DNA from: Xylanimonas cellulosilytica DSM 15894 | GTDB lineage: Bacteria > Actinomycetota > Actinomycetes > Actinomycetales > Cellulomonadaceae | Length of the DNA stretch: 64,000 bases | Assembly (NCBI RefSeq): GCF_000024965.1 | Contig: NC_013530.1 | Location: forward strand, 2,728,001 to 2,792,000 | Direction: 5' to 3' | In this document: one piece after another, positions 1 to 10,882 of the stretch | Layout of the letters: the number at the start of each line of letters is the position of its first letter | How positions within the stretch are numbered: position 1 is the first letter of the stretch | Notes under the pieces: generated by a model | What the model saw: the letters and a program-made list of their open reading frames with translations, nothing else | The model's database searches: none | What the model was told of the DNA's origin: nothing | Position numbers and translations under genes: made by a program

Positions 1-33
1 CACCGATACGTGGTGCTGTGTCAGACTGACGGC

Positions 34-243
34 ATGGCCGCCCGATTCCTCTCCCTCGCCGACGTCGAGGAGATGCTCGCGATCTCCTCCCGGCAGGCGT
101 ACGCCCTGGTCCGCAGCGGTGAACTGCCCGCGATCCAGATCGGTGGCAAGGGGGTGTGGCGGGTCGAGGCGACGGTGCTCGAGGAGTACATCGCCGGGCA
201 GTACGCCAAGACGCGGGAGCGCATCGCCTCGGGGGACGTCTGA
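34..243 (+). CDS. Small helix-turn-helix (excisionase/HTH_17-type) DNA-binding protein
   Basis: A protein of about 69 residues that is almost entirely one winged HTH_17/MerR-like domain. It has an N-terminal LADVEEMLAIS helix, a recognition segment around SRQAYALVRSGELPA, a wing (IQIGGKGVWR) and a C-terminal helix carrying EEYIAGQYAKTRE. Proteins of this size and layout are annotated as excisionase-family or helix-turn-helix proteins, and many actinobacterial ones are chromosomal regulators rather than phage excisionases. I chose the ATG at 34. An in-frame GTG at 10 would add eight residues that do not look like the domain. Its targets are unknown, no integrase is in view, and the gene is followed closely by a convergent gene ending at 249. 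Confidence 0.75.
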   Translation: MAARFLSLADVEEMLAISSRQAYALVRSGELPAIQIGGKGVWRVEATVLEEYIAGQYAKTRERIASGDV

Positions 244-248
244 GGGGC

Positions 249-797
249 TCATGCCCGGCTCACCCGCAGCAGCGCCGAGAACGGCACCGTCCGCAGCGTG
301 ACGGGAGCGCGGTCCGCCTCCTCGAGGTCGAGGTGGTCCTGACCGACGCGCGCGAGCCGGCCCACCGCCTGACCGCCCAGCGTGCGCACCAGCACGCGGG
401 CGCGGTCCCGCTGCACCTCGCGCAGCGCGGTGCCCAGCCCGAGGGAGTCCACGCGCGAGGTCGACGGCGCACCCTGGCGGCGTAGACCCGTCACCGCGCC
501 GATCGCGGCGATCGGGACCAGGTGCTCGGTGGGGCCGTGGGCACCGCGACCCTCGATGAGCAGCCAGGATGCGGCAACAGTGCGCAGGGTTCCGGCGACC
601 GCCTCACCGTCGAGGAGCTCCAGCCCGACCGGTGCGCCGACGACGGCGCGCAACCTGTCGCCGAGCGGGATGCTCGCCTGCTCGGCCCGCGTCAGCTCCG
701 CGACCTCACCGTCGCGCACCGCCTGCTCGTGCGCGGCGAACTGCGCCTCGAGGTCGGCGAACAACGCCTCCCACCGCGGCCGTGCACCGGCAGCCAT
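249..797 (-). CDS. Conserved actinobacterial protein with two Sm-like beta-barrel segments
   Basis: 182 residues. The first ~50 are charged and helical (LFADLEAQFAAHEQA). Two similar segments follow, around residues 55-110 (VGLELLDGEAVAGTLRTV) and 125-180 (ARVLVRTLGGQAVGRLARV). Each has the strand-turn-strand pattern of SH3/Sm-like barrels and ends in a 'vP..ai..v'-type strand. Homologues are often named Fis-family regulator automatically, but I see no Fis helix-turn-helix. The ATG at 797 has a strong purine-rich ribosome site (GAAGGGGGAG) just upstream. It lies divergent to the LysM gene. The function is unknown, and nucleic-acid binding is a guess from the fold. Confidence 0.65.
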   Translation of the reverse strand: MAAGARPRWEALFADLEAQFAAHEQAVRDGEVAELTRAEQASIPLGDRLRAVVGAPVGLELLDGEAVAGTLRTVAASWLLIEGRGAHGPTEHLVPIAAIGAVTGLRRQGAPSTSRVDSLGLGTALREVQRDRARVLVRTLGGQAVGRLARVGQDHLDLEEADRAPVTLRTVPFSALLRVSRA

Positions 798-982
798 CGA
801 CTCCCCCTTCGACCCCGTGCGACCGCACGGACCAGATGCCCGGGACAGGGTGCCACGACCTGCGCGAAACGGGCAGAACCGTCCACGACGCGTTCGCGAG
901 GTGGACAGTGGGCGGGGCGTGTGGTTGTCTTTCGCCAACGCACGGCACCAAACGACATCAAACGTCATCACTGGAGGCTCAG

Positions 983-1861
983 ATGGAGCGTCGATCCCCT
1001 CGCGGCACCGCGGCGCGGCTGCTGGCGCTGGGCGCGGGACTGGGTGCCGCGACGGTGGCCCTCACCGCCCGTGCCGTCGTGGTCGCGGCCACGCTCGGTC
1101 CCCCCGCCACCGGGATGGAGGCCTGGGTCGAGGTCGTCGTCGTCGGCGGCGCCGCGCTGGCGGCCGCCTGGGTGGCCTTCGGGGCGTTCCTCGGCCTGGC
1201 GGTCGTGACCGCCGCCGGGGCCGGGATGCGCTGGCGGGCCGGCGAGGCGGCGGTCCGCATGGTCGCCCCCGTGCTCGTCCAGAAGCTCGTCCGGGCCGGT
1301 ATCGGCGTCGGCGTCGGGACCGGCCTCGCGCTCACACCGACCGCAGCGCTGGCGGCGCCGACGTCAGCCGTTGTCTCGGTTGCCGCGGGTGCAGGCAGCG
1401 TCATCGCCACGGAGGCCGGCAGCGCCGAGGGCGCCGCGGCCGCGGGCGGGATCAGCACCGGTGTGGATCTCTCGTGGACGCCGACGGCGACCGCCCCGTC
1501 GACTGCTGGGCCACGACCCGTGACGTCCCAGGCCGCTGCTCCGGCCGAGGTTGCGCCCAGCGAGGCACCGGTCGAGGCGGCATCCGCGGAGCCGGCCCTG
1601 GCCGCCGCTCCCCCAGCGGACGAGCCGCCCGTACGCAGCGAGACCGTCTCCCGCACGGTGCGCTCGACCCCTCCGGACGGCACCGTCGTCGTGCTCCGCG
1701 GCGACACGCTGTGGGGCATCGCCGCGCGGTGGCTCGGCGGTGACCCCACCGACGCCGAGGTCATGGCCGCGACGGTGCGGTGGCACGAGGCCAACCGTGA
1801 CGTCATCGGCGACGACGCCGACGTCATCCTGCCCGGCCAGATCCTCTCACCACCCGCCTGA
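983..1861 (+). CDS. Membrane-anchored LysM domain protein
   Basis: 292 residues. Two hydrophobic segments lie near the N terminus (roughly residues 10-35 and 50-80), and a third stretch around 100-125 ends in an ALAAP-type site. A long Ala/Pro/Glu-rich linker follows. The C terminus is a LysM domain of about 55 residues, starting GDTLWGIAARWLGG and ending in the ILPGQIL strand typical of this peptidoglycan-binding fold. The protein probably sits in the membrane with the LysM domain in the wall. The ATG at 983 has GGAGG seven bases upstream. Related LysM genes sit beside Rv3235-family genes in other actinobacteria, which suggests an envelope role. No catalytic domain is present. Confidence 0.8.
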   Translation: MERRSPRGTAARLLALGAGLGAATVALTARAVVVAATLGPPATGMEAWVEVVVVGGAALAAAWVAFGAFLGLAVVTAAGAGMRWRAGEAAVRMVAPVLVQKLVRAGIGVGVGTGLALTPTAALAAPTSAVVSVAAGAGSVIATEAGSAEGAAAAGGISTGVDLSWTPTATAPSTAGPRPVTSQAAAPAEVAPSEAPVEAASAEPALAAAPPADEPPVRSETVSRTVRSTPPDGTVVVLRGDTLWGIAARWLGGDPTDAEVMAATVRWHEANRDVIGDDADVILPGQILSPPA

Positions 1862-1916
1862 CGCGCCCCCGCGCACCCCACCCGACCGACTTCCAGCGCT
1901 CCGACGGAGGCACAGC

Positions 1917-2462
1917 ATGTCCAGCACGATTCCCGGCAGGGCCCGGCAGATCCGCGTCGTCGGCGTCCCGCAGCGTCCCGGGCGCCCGCCGCAGGCGCCG
2001 ACCCGCCCGCCGCGCGTGCGACGGGTGCGGCTGGGTTCCGACCGTGGCGTGCCCGCCGACGTCGCGGAGATTCCCGCTGCCCGGCCGGTTCCTGAGGAGC
2101 CCGTCGCCGAACCGGCGGCGTCAACGCTCCCCGACCCGACGGCGATGTGCTGCACGGTGGTGCGTGCCGCCGTCGAGGTGCTCCACGGCGACCGCCCTGC
2201 CGCACAGCTCGCCCGCTGGCTGACACCGCTGTTGCTCGATCAGCTCACCGAGCGTGCCCGGCTGCTGCGGGAGGCCGCGCCGTCGGCGGCCGCCGCGCGC
2301 ACCACGCGCCCCGTCCAGGTGCGCCGGATCCGCCTGGAACGACGGGGCGAGACCGCCGAGGCCACCGTCATCGTCGAGGACCAGGGCCGCTGCCGCGCCG
2401 CCGCCGTACGCCTGGAGGCCCACCGGGGCCAGTGGCGACTCTCCGTCCTCGAGCTCGGCTGA
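1917..2462 (+). CDS. Rv3235 family protein (DUF6459)
   Basis: 181 residues. The N-terminal ~70 are basic and Pro/Arg-rich, and the C-terminal ~110 form a compact domain ending in QWRLSVLELG. The pattern CCTVVRAAVEVLHGDRPAAQL, then a long helix, then RVRRIRLERRG-like and VEAHRGQWR strands, matches the Rv3235 family, which lies beside secA in many actinobacteria. The fold resembles a small NTF2/SecA-accessory type domain, but the function is not established. An ATG at 1917 was chosen because it follows the LysM stop by about 55 bases and begins the conserved part. The TGA stop is also the first base triplet of a 77-bp repeat element. Confidence 0.75.
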   Translation: MSSTIPGRARQIRVVGVPQRPGRPPQAPTRPPRVRRVRLGSDRGVPADVAEIPAARPVPEEPVAEPAASTLPDPTAMCCTVVRAAVEVLHGDRPAAQLARWLTPLLLDQLTERARLLREAAPSAAAARTTRPVQVRRIRLERRGETAEATVIVEDQGRCRAAAVRLEAHRGQWRLSVLELG

Positions 2463-2627
2463 ACCCGGAGGTGCAGCGGAGGGTGAGGGCCGAGGAACGA
2501 GGCACTCGCCCGCAGCGGAACCGCAGGGTTCAGCCGACATAGGCACTGTTTGAACCCGGAGGTGCAGCGGAGGGTGAGGGCCGAGGAACGAGGCACTCGC
2601 CCGCAGCGGAACCGCAGGGTTCAGCCG
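2460..2627. repeat. 77-bp element present twice as a direct repeat
   Basis: Two copies (2460-2536 and 2551-2627) look identical by eye over 77 bases and are separated by 14 bases. Each begins TGAACCCGG and ends CAGGGTTCAGCCG, so each carries terminal inverted repeats TGAACCC/GGGTTCA. The first TGA doubles as the stop codon of the Rv3235-like gene. No open reading frame of its own is convincing. It looks like a small mobile or amplified palindromic element, not a terminator, because a separate hairpin follows at 2643. Confidence 0.85.
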
Positions 2628-2642
2628 CACCAGAACCCACGA

Positions 2643-2684
2643 GAGAGCGGCCCCAACCTGTCGATGCAGGTCGGAGCCGCTCTC
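2643..2684. terminator. Hairpin terminator between convergent Rv3235-like gene and secA
   Basis: A perfect 9-bp outer stem GAGAGCGGC/GCCGCTCTC encloses a second short stem (ACCTG/CAGGT) around TCGATG. It lies between the converging stops of the Rv3235-like gene and secA, so it could terminate both transcripts. No long T-run follows, as is common in high-GC actinobacteria. Confidence 0.7.
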
Positions 2685-2708
2685 CGGGCGTCAAGACTGA
2701 GAAGGTCG

Positions 2709-5654
<2,946 letters not shown>

Positions 5655-5792
5655 GCGGTACTCCTATGTCATGTCGAAAGGATCGAGGGCACGTCCGCCC
5701 ACTCCCTGAGTCACACCCCCAGCATCCTATGCGCGTGGGGGTCCCCGGCGGCCAGGTTCGCCACCGGGGTCACACGATCCGGCGCGTGCGGT

Positions 5793-7148
5793 TCAGCCGC
5801 GCCCCACCACGGCAGCGAGCGCCGGGGCCAGGTCCCCGCGTGGTGCGACGACGACCTCGTCGAGCCTCAGCCAGCCGGCCATGGTGCGCAGCTCGCGCGC
5901 GAGGCGCTCCGGCGTCTGCGGCGTCGCCCACGGCTCGGCGTGCGCCGCCTGGACGAGCAGCACCCGGGCCTGCCGGTCGGCCTTGAGGTCGACGCGCGCG
6001 GTGACGCGTTCGTCCTCGAGGAACGGCAGCACGTAGTACCCGTACTGGCGTTTGGCCGCCGGCACGTAGATCTCGATGCGATAGGTGGTGCCGAAGAGCT
6101 CCTCGAGGCGTGAGCGCTCGAAGACGAGGGGGTCGAAGGGGGTCAGCAGCGCCTCCCCCCGCGCCCGCCGGGGCAGTGCCGCGTCCCGGTGCCGGTACCA
6201 GGGCCCGCGCAGCACGTTCCCCCGCTCCGGGACGACGTCCACGGGCACCAGGGTCCCGTCCTCGACGAGCCCGGCGACGGCCGCGGGCAGCAGCTCCTTG
6301 GTGATCCCGCGGTACAGGCGGAAGTAGTCGCGCAGGTCGCGCGCGGTGGCGATGCCGTGGGCGCGGGCGGAGATCTCGACCAGGCCACGGATCGCCTCGG
6401 CGTCCGTGAGCGGCGGGGCATCGACCACGTCGCGCGGCAGGGCCCGTTCGGCGAGGTCGTACCGGCGCTCGAACTGGGTGCTGCGCCCGGCGGAGACCAC
6501 CTCACCGGTGAAGAACAGGTACTCGAGGACGCGTTTCGCGGCGGACCAGTTCCAGCCCCAGCTCTCGTTCGCCTGTCGCCCGGCGCCGCCGCGCGCCTCC
6601 AGCTCGGCGTGCACCTGGGCCGAGGTGACGGGGCCGCGGTCGGCGAGGATCTCGCGGACTGCGGCGAGCTCGACCGGGTGGTGCTCGGGGGCCGCGGAGA
6701 TCGCCCCCCAGGCGTGGTCGCGGGCGGACCGGCGCCGCCACTCGAGCAGCGGCCACGTCTCGACCGGCACGAACGACGCCTCGTGCGCCCACGCCTCGAC
6801 CAGCCGCCGCGGTGCGCGCGAGTGCAGCCGGTCCAGCAGCCCGACGTCGTAGGGGCCCAGCCGCGAGAACACCGGCATGAGGTGCGCGCGGGCGAGCACG
6901 TTGACGGAGTCGATCTGCAGCACCCCGAGCCGCCGCACGGCGGCGGTGACCTGCCGGAGCCCCGGCGCGGTGGCGGGGCGGGGACGGTGCAGCCCTTGGG
7001 CGGCGAGCGCGATGCGGCGGGCCTGGGAGACGGAGAGGCGCTCGGCCCGCGGGAGGACGGGCCGAGCGCCGCTGGGAACATCACTGGGCACATCACGGGG
7101 CACATCACTGGGCACGGCACGGGAGTCGACGGCGGTAGCGGCGGTCAC
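5793..7148 (-). CDS. Winged-helix DNA-binding protein of the YcaQ/HTH_42 DNA glycosylase family
   Basis: 451 residues of the YcaQ/AlkX-like family, whose characterised members unhook DNA interstrand crosslinks or excise bulky N-alkylated bases. Visible family signatures are LGVLQIDSVNVLARAH near the N terminus, RLVEAWAHEASFVP, an ESWGWNWSAAKRVLEYLFFTGEV winged-helix region, and LLTPFDPLVFERSRLEELFG toward the C terminus. The GTG at 7148 was chosen because an earlier in-frame start at 7214 would run into hpf. The first 30 residues contain a DVPS/DVPR tandem repeat coded by 12-bp DNA repeats (about 7079-7128), which looks like slippage and is probably not part of the fold. Insertion of this repair gene between hpf and secA is not part of the mycobacterial order. 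Confidence 0.8.
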   Translation of the reverse strand: MTAATAVDSRAVPSDVPRDVPSDVPSGARPVLPRAERLSVSQARRIALAAQGLHRPRPATAPGLRQVTAAVRRLGVLQIDSVNVLARAHLMPVFSRLGPYDVGLLDRLHSRAPRRLVEAWAHEASFVPVETWPLLEWRRRSARDHAWGAISAAPEHHPVELAAVREILADRGPVTSAQVHAELEARGGAGRQANESWGWNWSAAKRVLEYLFFTGEVVSAGRSTQFERRYDLAERALPRDVVDAPPLTDAEAIRGLVEISARAHGIATARDLRDYFRLYRGITKELLPAAVAGLVEDGTLVPVDVVPERGNVLRGPWYRHRDAALPRRARGEALLTPFDPLVFERSRLEELFGTTYRIEIYVPAAKRQYGYYVLPFLEDERVTARVDLKADRQARVLLVQAAHAEPWATPQTPERLARELRTMAGWLRLDEVVVAPRGDLAPALAAVVGRG

Positions 7149-7177
7149 GAGTCCATCGTGCCCGCCGCCACCGACAG

Positions 7178-7828
7178 TCACACGAGGTTGCTGACCGGAA
7201 GGACGCCTTCGCACTGCTGGTCGAGCTGGACGACGCCGTACGTCCAGCCCTTGCGCTTGTAGACCGCGGAGGGCCGCGCCGTCTCCTTGTCGATGAACAG
7301 GAAGAAGTCGTGGCCGACGAGCTCCATCTCGTAGACGGCGTCGTCGACGGTCATCGCGTCGGCGGAGTGCAGCTTCTGGCGGATCACCACGGGCGAGTCG
7401 CCGAGCTGGTGCTCGACGGCCTCACCGTCGACGACCAGCGGGACGGACTCCTCGGGCTCCGGCTCGGGGGAACGCACCTCGTCGTAGGGGCGCACGTCCA
7501 CCGGCGCCGTGACGTACGTGCGGCGGTGGTCCTTGCGGCGGTCACGGCTGCGGCGGAGACGCTCGATCAGCTTGTCGATCGCGAGGTCCAGGGCCCCGTA
7601 CCGGTCGTCCGCTGCGGCCTCCGCGCGGATCACGGGCCCCTTGGCACGCACGGTGAGCTCGACGCGCTCGCGCACGTCGGACAGCTTGGGGTTGTTCTCG
7701 TGCGTGACCTCGACGTCCACGCGCTGTACCAGGGGCGACAGCTGCGTGACCTTGGTGAGCTTGTCCTCCACGTGACGGCGGAACCGCTCGGGCACATCCG
7801 TGTGCCTGCCGACGACGACGATCTCCAT
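7178..7828 (-). CDS. hpf: Long-form ribosome hibernation promoting factor
   Basis: 216 residues, the length of long HPF/RaiA. The N-terminal half (MEIVVVGRHTDVPERFRRHV onward) is the beta-alpha-beta domain that binds the 30S decoding region. The C-terminal ~60 residues (KLHSADAMTVDDAVYEMELV, then VGHDFFLFIDKET) form the dimerisation domain that makes 100S ribosomes in stationary phase. The linker is acidic (EPEPEE). The ATG at 7828 has a GAAGGGAG ribosome site. It lies between comF and secA as in other actinobacteria. A hairpin about 140 bases upstream ends the comF transcript, so hpf is probably expressed from its own promoter. Confidence 0.95.
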   Translation of the reverse strand: MEIVVVGRHTDVPERFRRHVEDKLTKVTQLSPLVQRVDVEVTHENNPKLSDVRERVELTVRAKGPVIRAEAAADDRYGALDLAIDKLIERLRRSRDRRKDHRRTYVTAPVDVRPYDEVRSPEPEPEESVPLVVDGEAVEHQLGDSPVVIRQKLHSADAMTVDDAVYEMELVGHDFFLFIDKETARPSAVYKRKGWTYGVVQLDQQCEGVLPVSNLV

Positions 7829-7963
7829 CGTGTGCTCCCTTCTTCGGGGAGGGCACCCGCCTCCGCGGGCGCCCGGTGTGCTCCTTCGGTGGCATCCGTG
7901 CAACGGATGCCGATGACGGCACCACCTCCAAAGCGCGCCCGGCGTACCGGGCCTGCGGCGGCC

Positions 7964-7985
7964 CGAGGGTGGTTCGGCACCCTCG
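7964..7985 (-). terminator. Hairpin downstream of comF
   Basis: CGAGGGTG and CACCCTCG form a perfect 8-bp stem with a GTTCGG loop, 43 bases past the comF stop in the direction of comF transcription. A second small hairpin, GGCATCCG/CGGATGCC at 7891-7911, lies further on in the hpf leader. Confidence 0.6.
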
Positions 7986-8027
7986 GTGAGCCCTCAGGTT
8001 AGCCCTGGGACCTGGTTCGCAACACCG

Positions 8028-8813
8028 CTACGGCGCCCGTGGCGCGATGGGATCTTCGGCACCCCCGTCCCGGCGTCGTGCGGTGTCGCCCGGCGGCGGT
8101 GTCGCGGCCAGCACGAACGCCCCGACGACGTCGACCCCGGCCGCCTCCAGCGCCCGCTCCGCCGCCGCCAGGGTGGCTCCCGTGGTGACCACGTCGTCGA
8201 CCAGCATGCAGACACCCCGGCCCTGCACACCGGCCCGAGCAGTGGCCCGACTGGTTGCCCGGGCGGTGGCCCGGGCCAGCGCGCGGGCGTCGACGGTGAC
8301 CGCCACGTTGCCGCCCCGTGCGCGGGCGCCGAGGCCCACCTGGTCCGCTCCGCGCGCCCGCCGCAGCACCGGGGCCGGTGCTCCGCCGACGGCGTGGGCC
8401 ACGGCGTGGGCCACGGGCCGCAGGTGCTCGCGCGCACGGGCCCGGCGCGATGCGGCGCTCGACGGCGCGGGCACCACGAGCAGCGGCCGGTGCCCGGCGG
8501 CGTCGGCCAGCGCCGCCCGCAGCCCTGCGGCCCCGCGCGCCGCCGCGGCGGACAGCAGCGCGTCGAGGTCCGCCCGCCCGCGGTCCTTCCACGCGACGAC
8601 GACGCCGCGCACCGCCGACTCGTAGCGCGCGAGCGCCCACACCGGCAGGGGTGCGACGCCGTCGAGCCGGTCGAGGCGCGGGACGTCACCCTCGACGCGC
8701 GCCGGCAGCCCCGCGAACAGCCCCGCGCAGGGCACGCACCACCGCACGTCGAGCGCCCCGCAGCCGGGGCAGGCGACGGGGACCAGCAGGCGGGCGAGCT
8801 CGCGCAGGGGCAC
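8028..8813 (-). CDS. comF: ComF-family phosphoribosyltransferase-like protein
   Basis: 261 residues. The N terminus has the ComF zinc motif (CPGCG and a following CVPC pair). The C-terminal part is a phosphoribosyltransferase fold with the PRPP loop CMLVDDVVTTGATL. ComF proteins take part in DNA uptake in competent bacteria; in actinobacteria the role is not shown. A low-complexity insertion ALARATARATSRATARA directly before the PRPP loop is coded by 12-bp tandem repeats at about 8240-8290, and a smaller AHAVAHAV repeat lies upstream. These may interrupt an otherwise standard fold. GTG start at 8813. It usually follows lpqB directly, but here three exporter genes separate the two. Confidence 0.85.
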   Translation of the reverse strand: MPLRELARLLVPVACPGCGALDVRWCVPCAGLFAGLPARVEGDVPRLDRLDGVAPLPVWALARYESAVRGVVVAWKDRGRADLDALLSAAAARGAAGLRAALADAAGHRPLLVVPAPSSAASRRARAREHLRPVAHAVAHAVGGAPAPVLRRARGADQVGLGARARGGNVAVTVDARALARATARATSRATARAGVQGRGVCMLVDDVVTTGATLAAAERALEAAGVDVVGAFVLAATPPPGDTARRRDGGAEDPIAPRAP

Positions 8814-8870
8814 CCGGACATCCTGGCCGTCACCGGCCCGGCGCGTGGCGGGCCTGTGGACAACCCCGCG

Positions 8871-10070
8871 TCAGTACCGGATCGCGTCGATCACCTTGAC
8901 GCGCACCGCGTACACCGCGGGGATCAGCCCCGACAGCGCGCCGACGCCCACCGCGCAGGCCATCCCCACCAGCGCGGCGCTGAACGGGAAGCCCGGCTTG
9001 TCCTGGAGCGACGAGCCGAAGATCTGCTCGACCGGGATGTTCTTCACGATCGCCACCGCGACGACGACGCCGACGAACCCCGCCACCGTCGTCGCCACCA
9101 CCGACTCCATGAGCACGCCGAAGAACACGCGCGTCCCGGTGGCCCCGAAGGACCGCCGCACACCGATCTCCCGGATCCGGTACCGCACGGTGACCAGCGC
9201 GATGTTGAGCAGGCCCAGGCCGCCCAGCAGCAGCGCGAACCCGCTGACGCCGAGGATCACCCAGCGCGCCGCGGAGTCGATCGCGAACGGGTCGTCGTAC
9301 GGCGGCATGACGCTGACCATGTGTCCGGGCAGCGCTGCCTGCAGGTCGCGCTGGAGCACGTCCACCAGCGGCAGGGCCAGGGCCGGCGGCACCCAGAAGC
9401 GGTACTCGCCGCCCCCCTGCGCGGCCTCGGGCAACCACCGCGCGACGTGGTCGAGCAGCAGGTAGGCCATCGGCCCCTGGTCCCGCCACTCCGACGGCAC
9501 GATGCCGACGACGGTCGCGGCGACGGGGTTCTCCTGGCCGATCATCACGGTGGGCCGCTCCGCGAGCGTCCGCCCGCCCGCGAGCTGATCGAGGAACGGC
9601 TGGTTCACCACGAGCACCGGGGCGAGCCGTTCGGCGTCCGACGGGGCGAACCAGCGCCCCTCGGTCACCCGGAACCGGGTGATCGTCGCGTAGGCGGGGT
9701 CGACGACGCGCGCCTCGGACCAGGTGGTCCCCGCGCCGCCGTCGACCGGGAGCTGCGCCCACATCAGCGGTGAGTAGTAGGTGATGTCGTAGCGGGCCGC
9801 GGTGGCGTCCACGGCGTCGTCGACGGCGTGCAGCGCGTCGGCCGGCGTGGTGACGCCCGTCTGGTAGACCTGCGCGAGCAGCGTGGTGTCGCGGCCCGAG
9901 CTGCGGTCGGACTGCTCGGTCATCGCCTGCTGCAGCATGGCGACGGCGGCGGTCACCGTGGTGATGGCCGTGACCGCGACCGCGACGCCCACGAGGGCGA
10001 GCAGCACCCGCACCTTGTGGATGCGCAGCTCGTCCCACGCCTCGACGATCGCGCCGATGACGCCGCTCAT
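8871..10070 (-). CDS. MacB/FtsX-type ABC transporter permease
   Basis: 399 residues with the four-helix MacB topology: one N-terminal transmembrane helix (about residues 20-48), a large extracytoplasmic domain of about 220 residues, then three C-terminal helices. The segment LLLGGLGLLNIALVTVRYRIREIGVRRSFGA is cut by the family into the FtsX-domain signature, in particular REIGVRRSFGA. Such permeases use a mechanotransmission mechanism to export peptides or lipophilic drugs, or to process envelope material. Its ATG overlaps the stop of the ATPase gene by four bases (ATGA), so the two are translationally coupled. It is the last gene of a three-gene unit (adaptor, ATPase, permease). The substrate cannot be read from the sequence. 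Confidence 0.9.
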   Translation of the reverse strand: MSGVIGAIVEAWDELRIHKVRVLLALVGVAVAVTAITTVTAAVAMLQQAMTEQSDRSSGRDTTLLAQVYQTGVTTPADALHAVDDAVDATAARYDITYYSPLMWAQLPVDGGAGTTWSEARVVDPAYATITRFRVTEGRWFAPSDAERLAPVLVVNQPFLDQLAGGRTLAERPTVMIGQENPVAATVVGIVPSEWRDQGPMAYLLLDHVARWLPEAAQGGGEYRFWVPPALALPLVDVLQRDLQAALPGHMVSVMPPYDDPFAIDSAARWVILGVSGFALLLGGLGLLNIALVTVRYRIREIGVRRSFGATGTRVFFGVLMESVVATTVAGFVGVVVAVAIVKNIPVEQIFGSSLQDKPGFPFSAALVGMACAVGVGALSGLIPAVYAVRVKVIDAIRY

Positions 10071-10882
10071 GCGACCGCCTCCGTGTCCTCGGGCACCGGC
10101 CCGTCGGCCGGGGCCGGTGCGACGGCCGGGGCGGGTGCGACGGCCGGTGCGACGGCCGGCGCCATCACCGGCACGTAGGGCTCGCCGGCGTCGTCGAGCG
10201 TGATCGGCACCAGGACGCCGTCGGCAAGGCGGAACTGCCGGTCGGCGCGCGCGGCGATGGCGAGATCGTGGGTGATGGTGACCAGCGCGGCGCCGGTGTC
10301 GGTCGCGGCGGTGTCGAGCAGGTCCATGATCGCGCGGCCGGTGTCGACGTCGAGGGCGCCGGTGGGCTCGTCGGCGAGGATGACGCGCGGCCCGCGCACC
10401 AGGGCGCGCGCGATCGCGACGCGCTGCTGCTCGCCGCCCGAGAGCTTCTCGGGCATGGTGTCGAGGCGGTCGCCCAGGCCGACCCGGTCGAGCATGGCCG
10501 CGGCGGCGCGCGTGCGGGTCCAGAACTTCTTGCCGCGCGCGTACAGCAGCGGCGCGGCGACGTTCTCCAGCGCGGTGCGCCCCGCGAGCAGGTTGAACTG
10601 CTGGAACACGAACCCGAAGTCGTCCCCGCGGCGTCGCGCCCGCGCGCGGCCCCGCAGCGTGCCGACGGGCGTGCCCTCGAGCAGGTACTCGCCGTCGGTG
10701 GGGCTGTCGAGCAGGCCCAGGATGTTGAGCAGCGTCGACTTGCCGGTCCCGGAACGGCCGATGATCGCGACGTGCTCGCCGGGCGAGACGGCCAGGTCGA
10801 CGCCGCGCAGGATCTGCAGCGTGGTCCCGTTCGGCAGCGCCACGTGCCGGGTGACGCCGTGGAGCTCGACGAGCGGCGTCAC
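10067..10882 (-). CDS. MacB/LolD-type ABC transporter ATP-binding protein
   Basis: 271 residues. Walker A is GRSGTGKST, the signature is LSGGEQQRVAIARAL, Walker B is VILADEPTGALD, and the H-loop is ITHDL. The Q-loop region FVFQQFNLLAGRTALENV is typical of the MacB/LolD subfamily, which pairs with FtsX-type permeases. After the ATPase domain there is a C-terminal tail of about 40 residues made of APAV/APAP repeats (coded at about 10084-10160 by imperfect short repeats). The tail has no known counterpart in the family and is probably unstructured. The GTG start overlaps the adaptor stop by four bases (GTGA). Confidence 0.92.
   Translation of the reverse strand: MTPLVELHGVTRHVALPNGTTLQILRGVDLAVSPGEHVAIIGRSGTGKSTLLNILGLLDSPTDGEYLLEGTPVGTLRGRARARRRGDDFGFVFQQFNLLAGRTALENVAAPLLYARGKKFWTRTRAAAAMLDRVGLGDRLDTMPEKLSGGEQQRVAIARALVRGPRVILADEPTGALDVDTGRAIMDLLDTAATDTGAALVTITHDLAIAARADRQFRLADGVLVPITLDDAGEPYVPVMAPAVAPAVAPAPAVAPAPADGPVPEDTEAVA

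Noticed and set aside
34-243. Prophage or integrative element suggested by the excisionase-like gene
   Set aside because: No integrase, phage structural gene or attachment-site repeat is present; the neighbours are conserved chromosomal genes.
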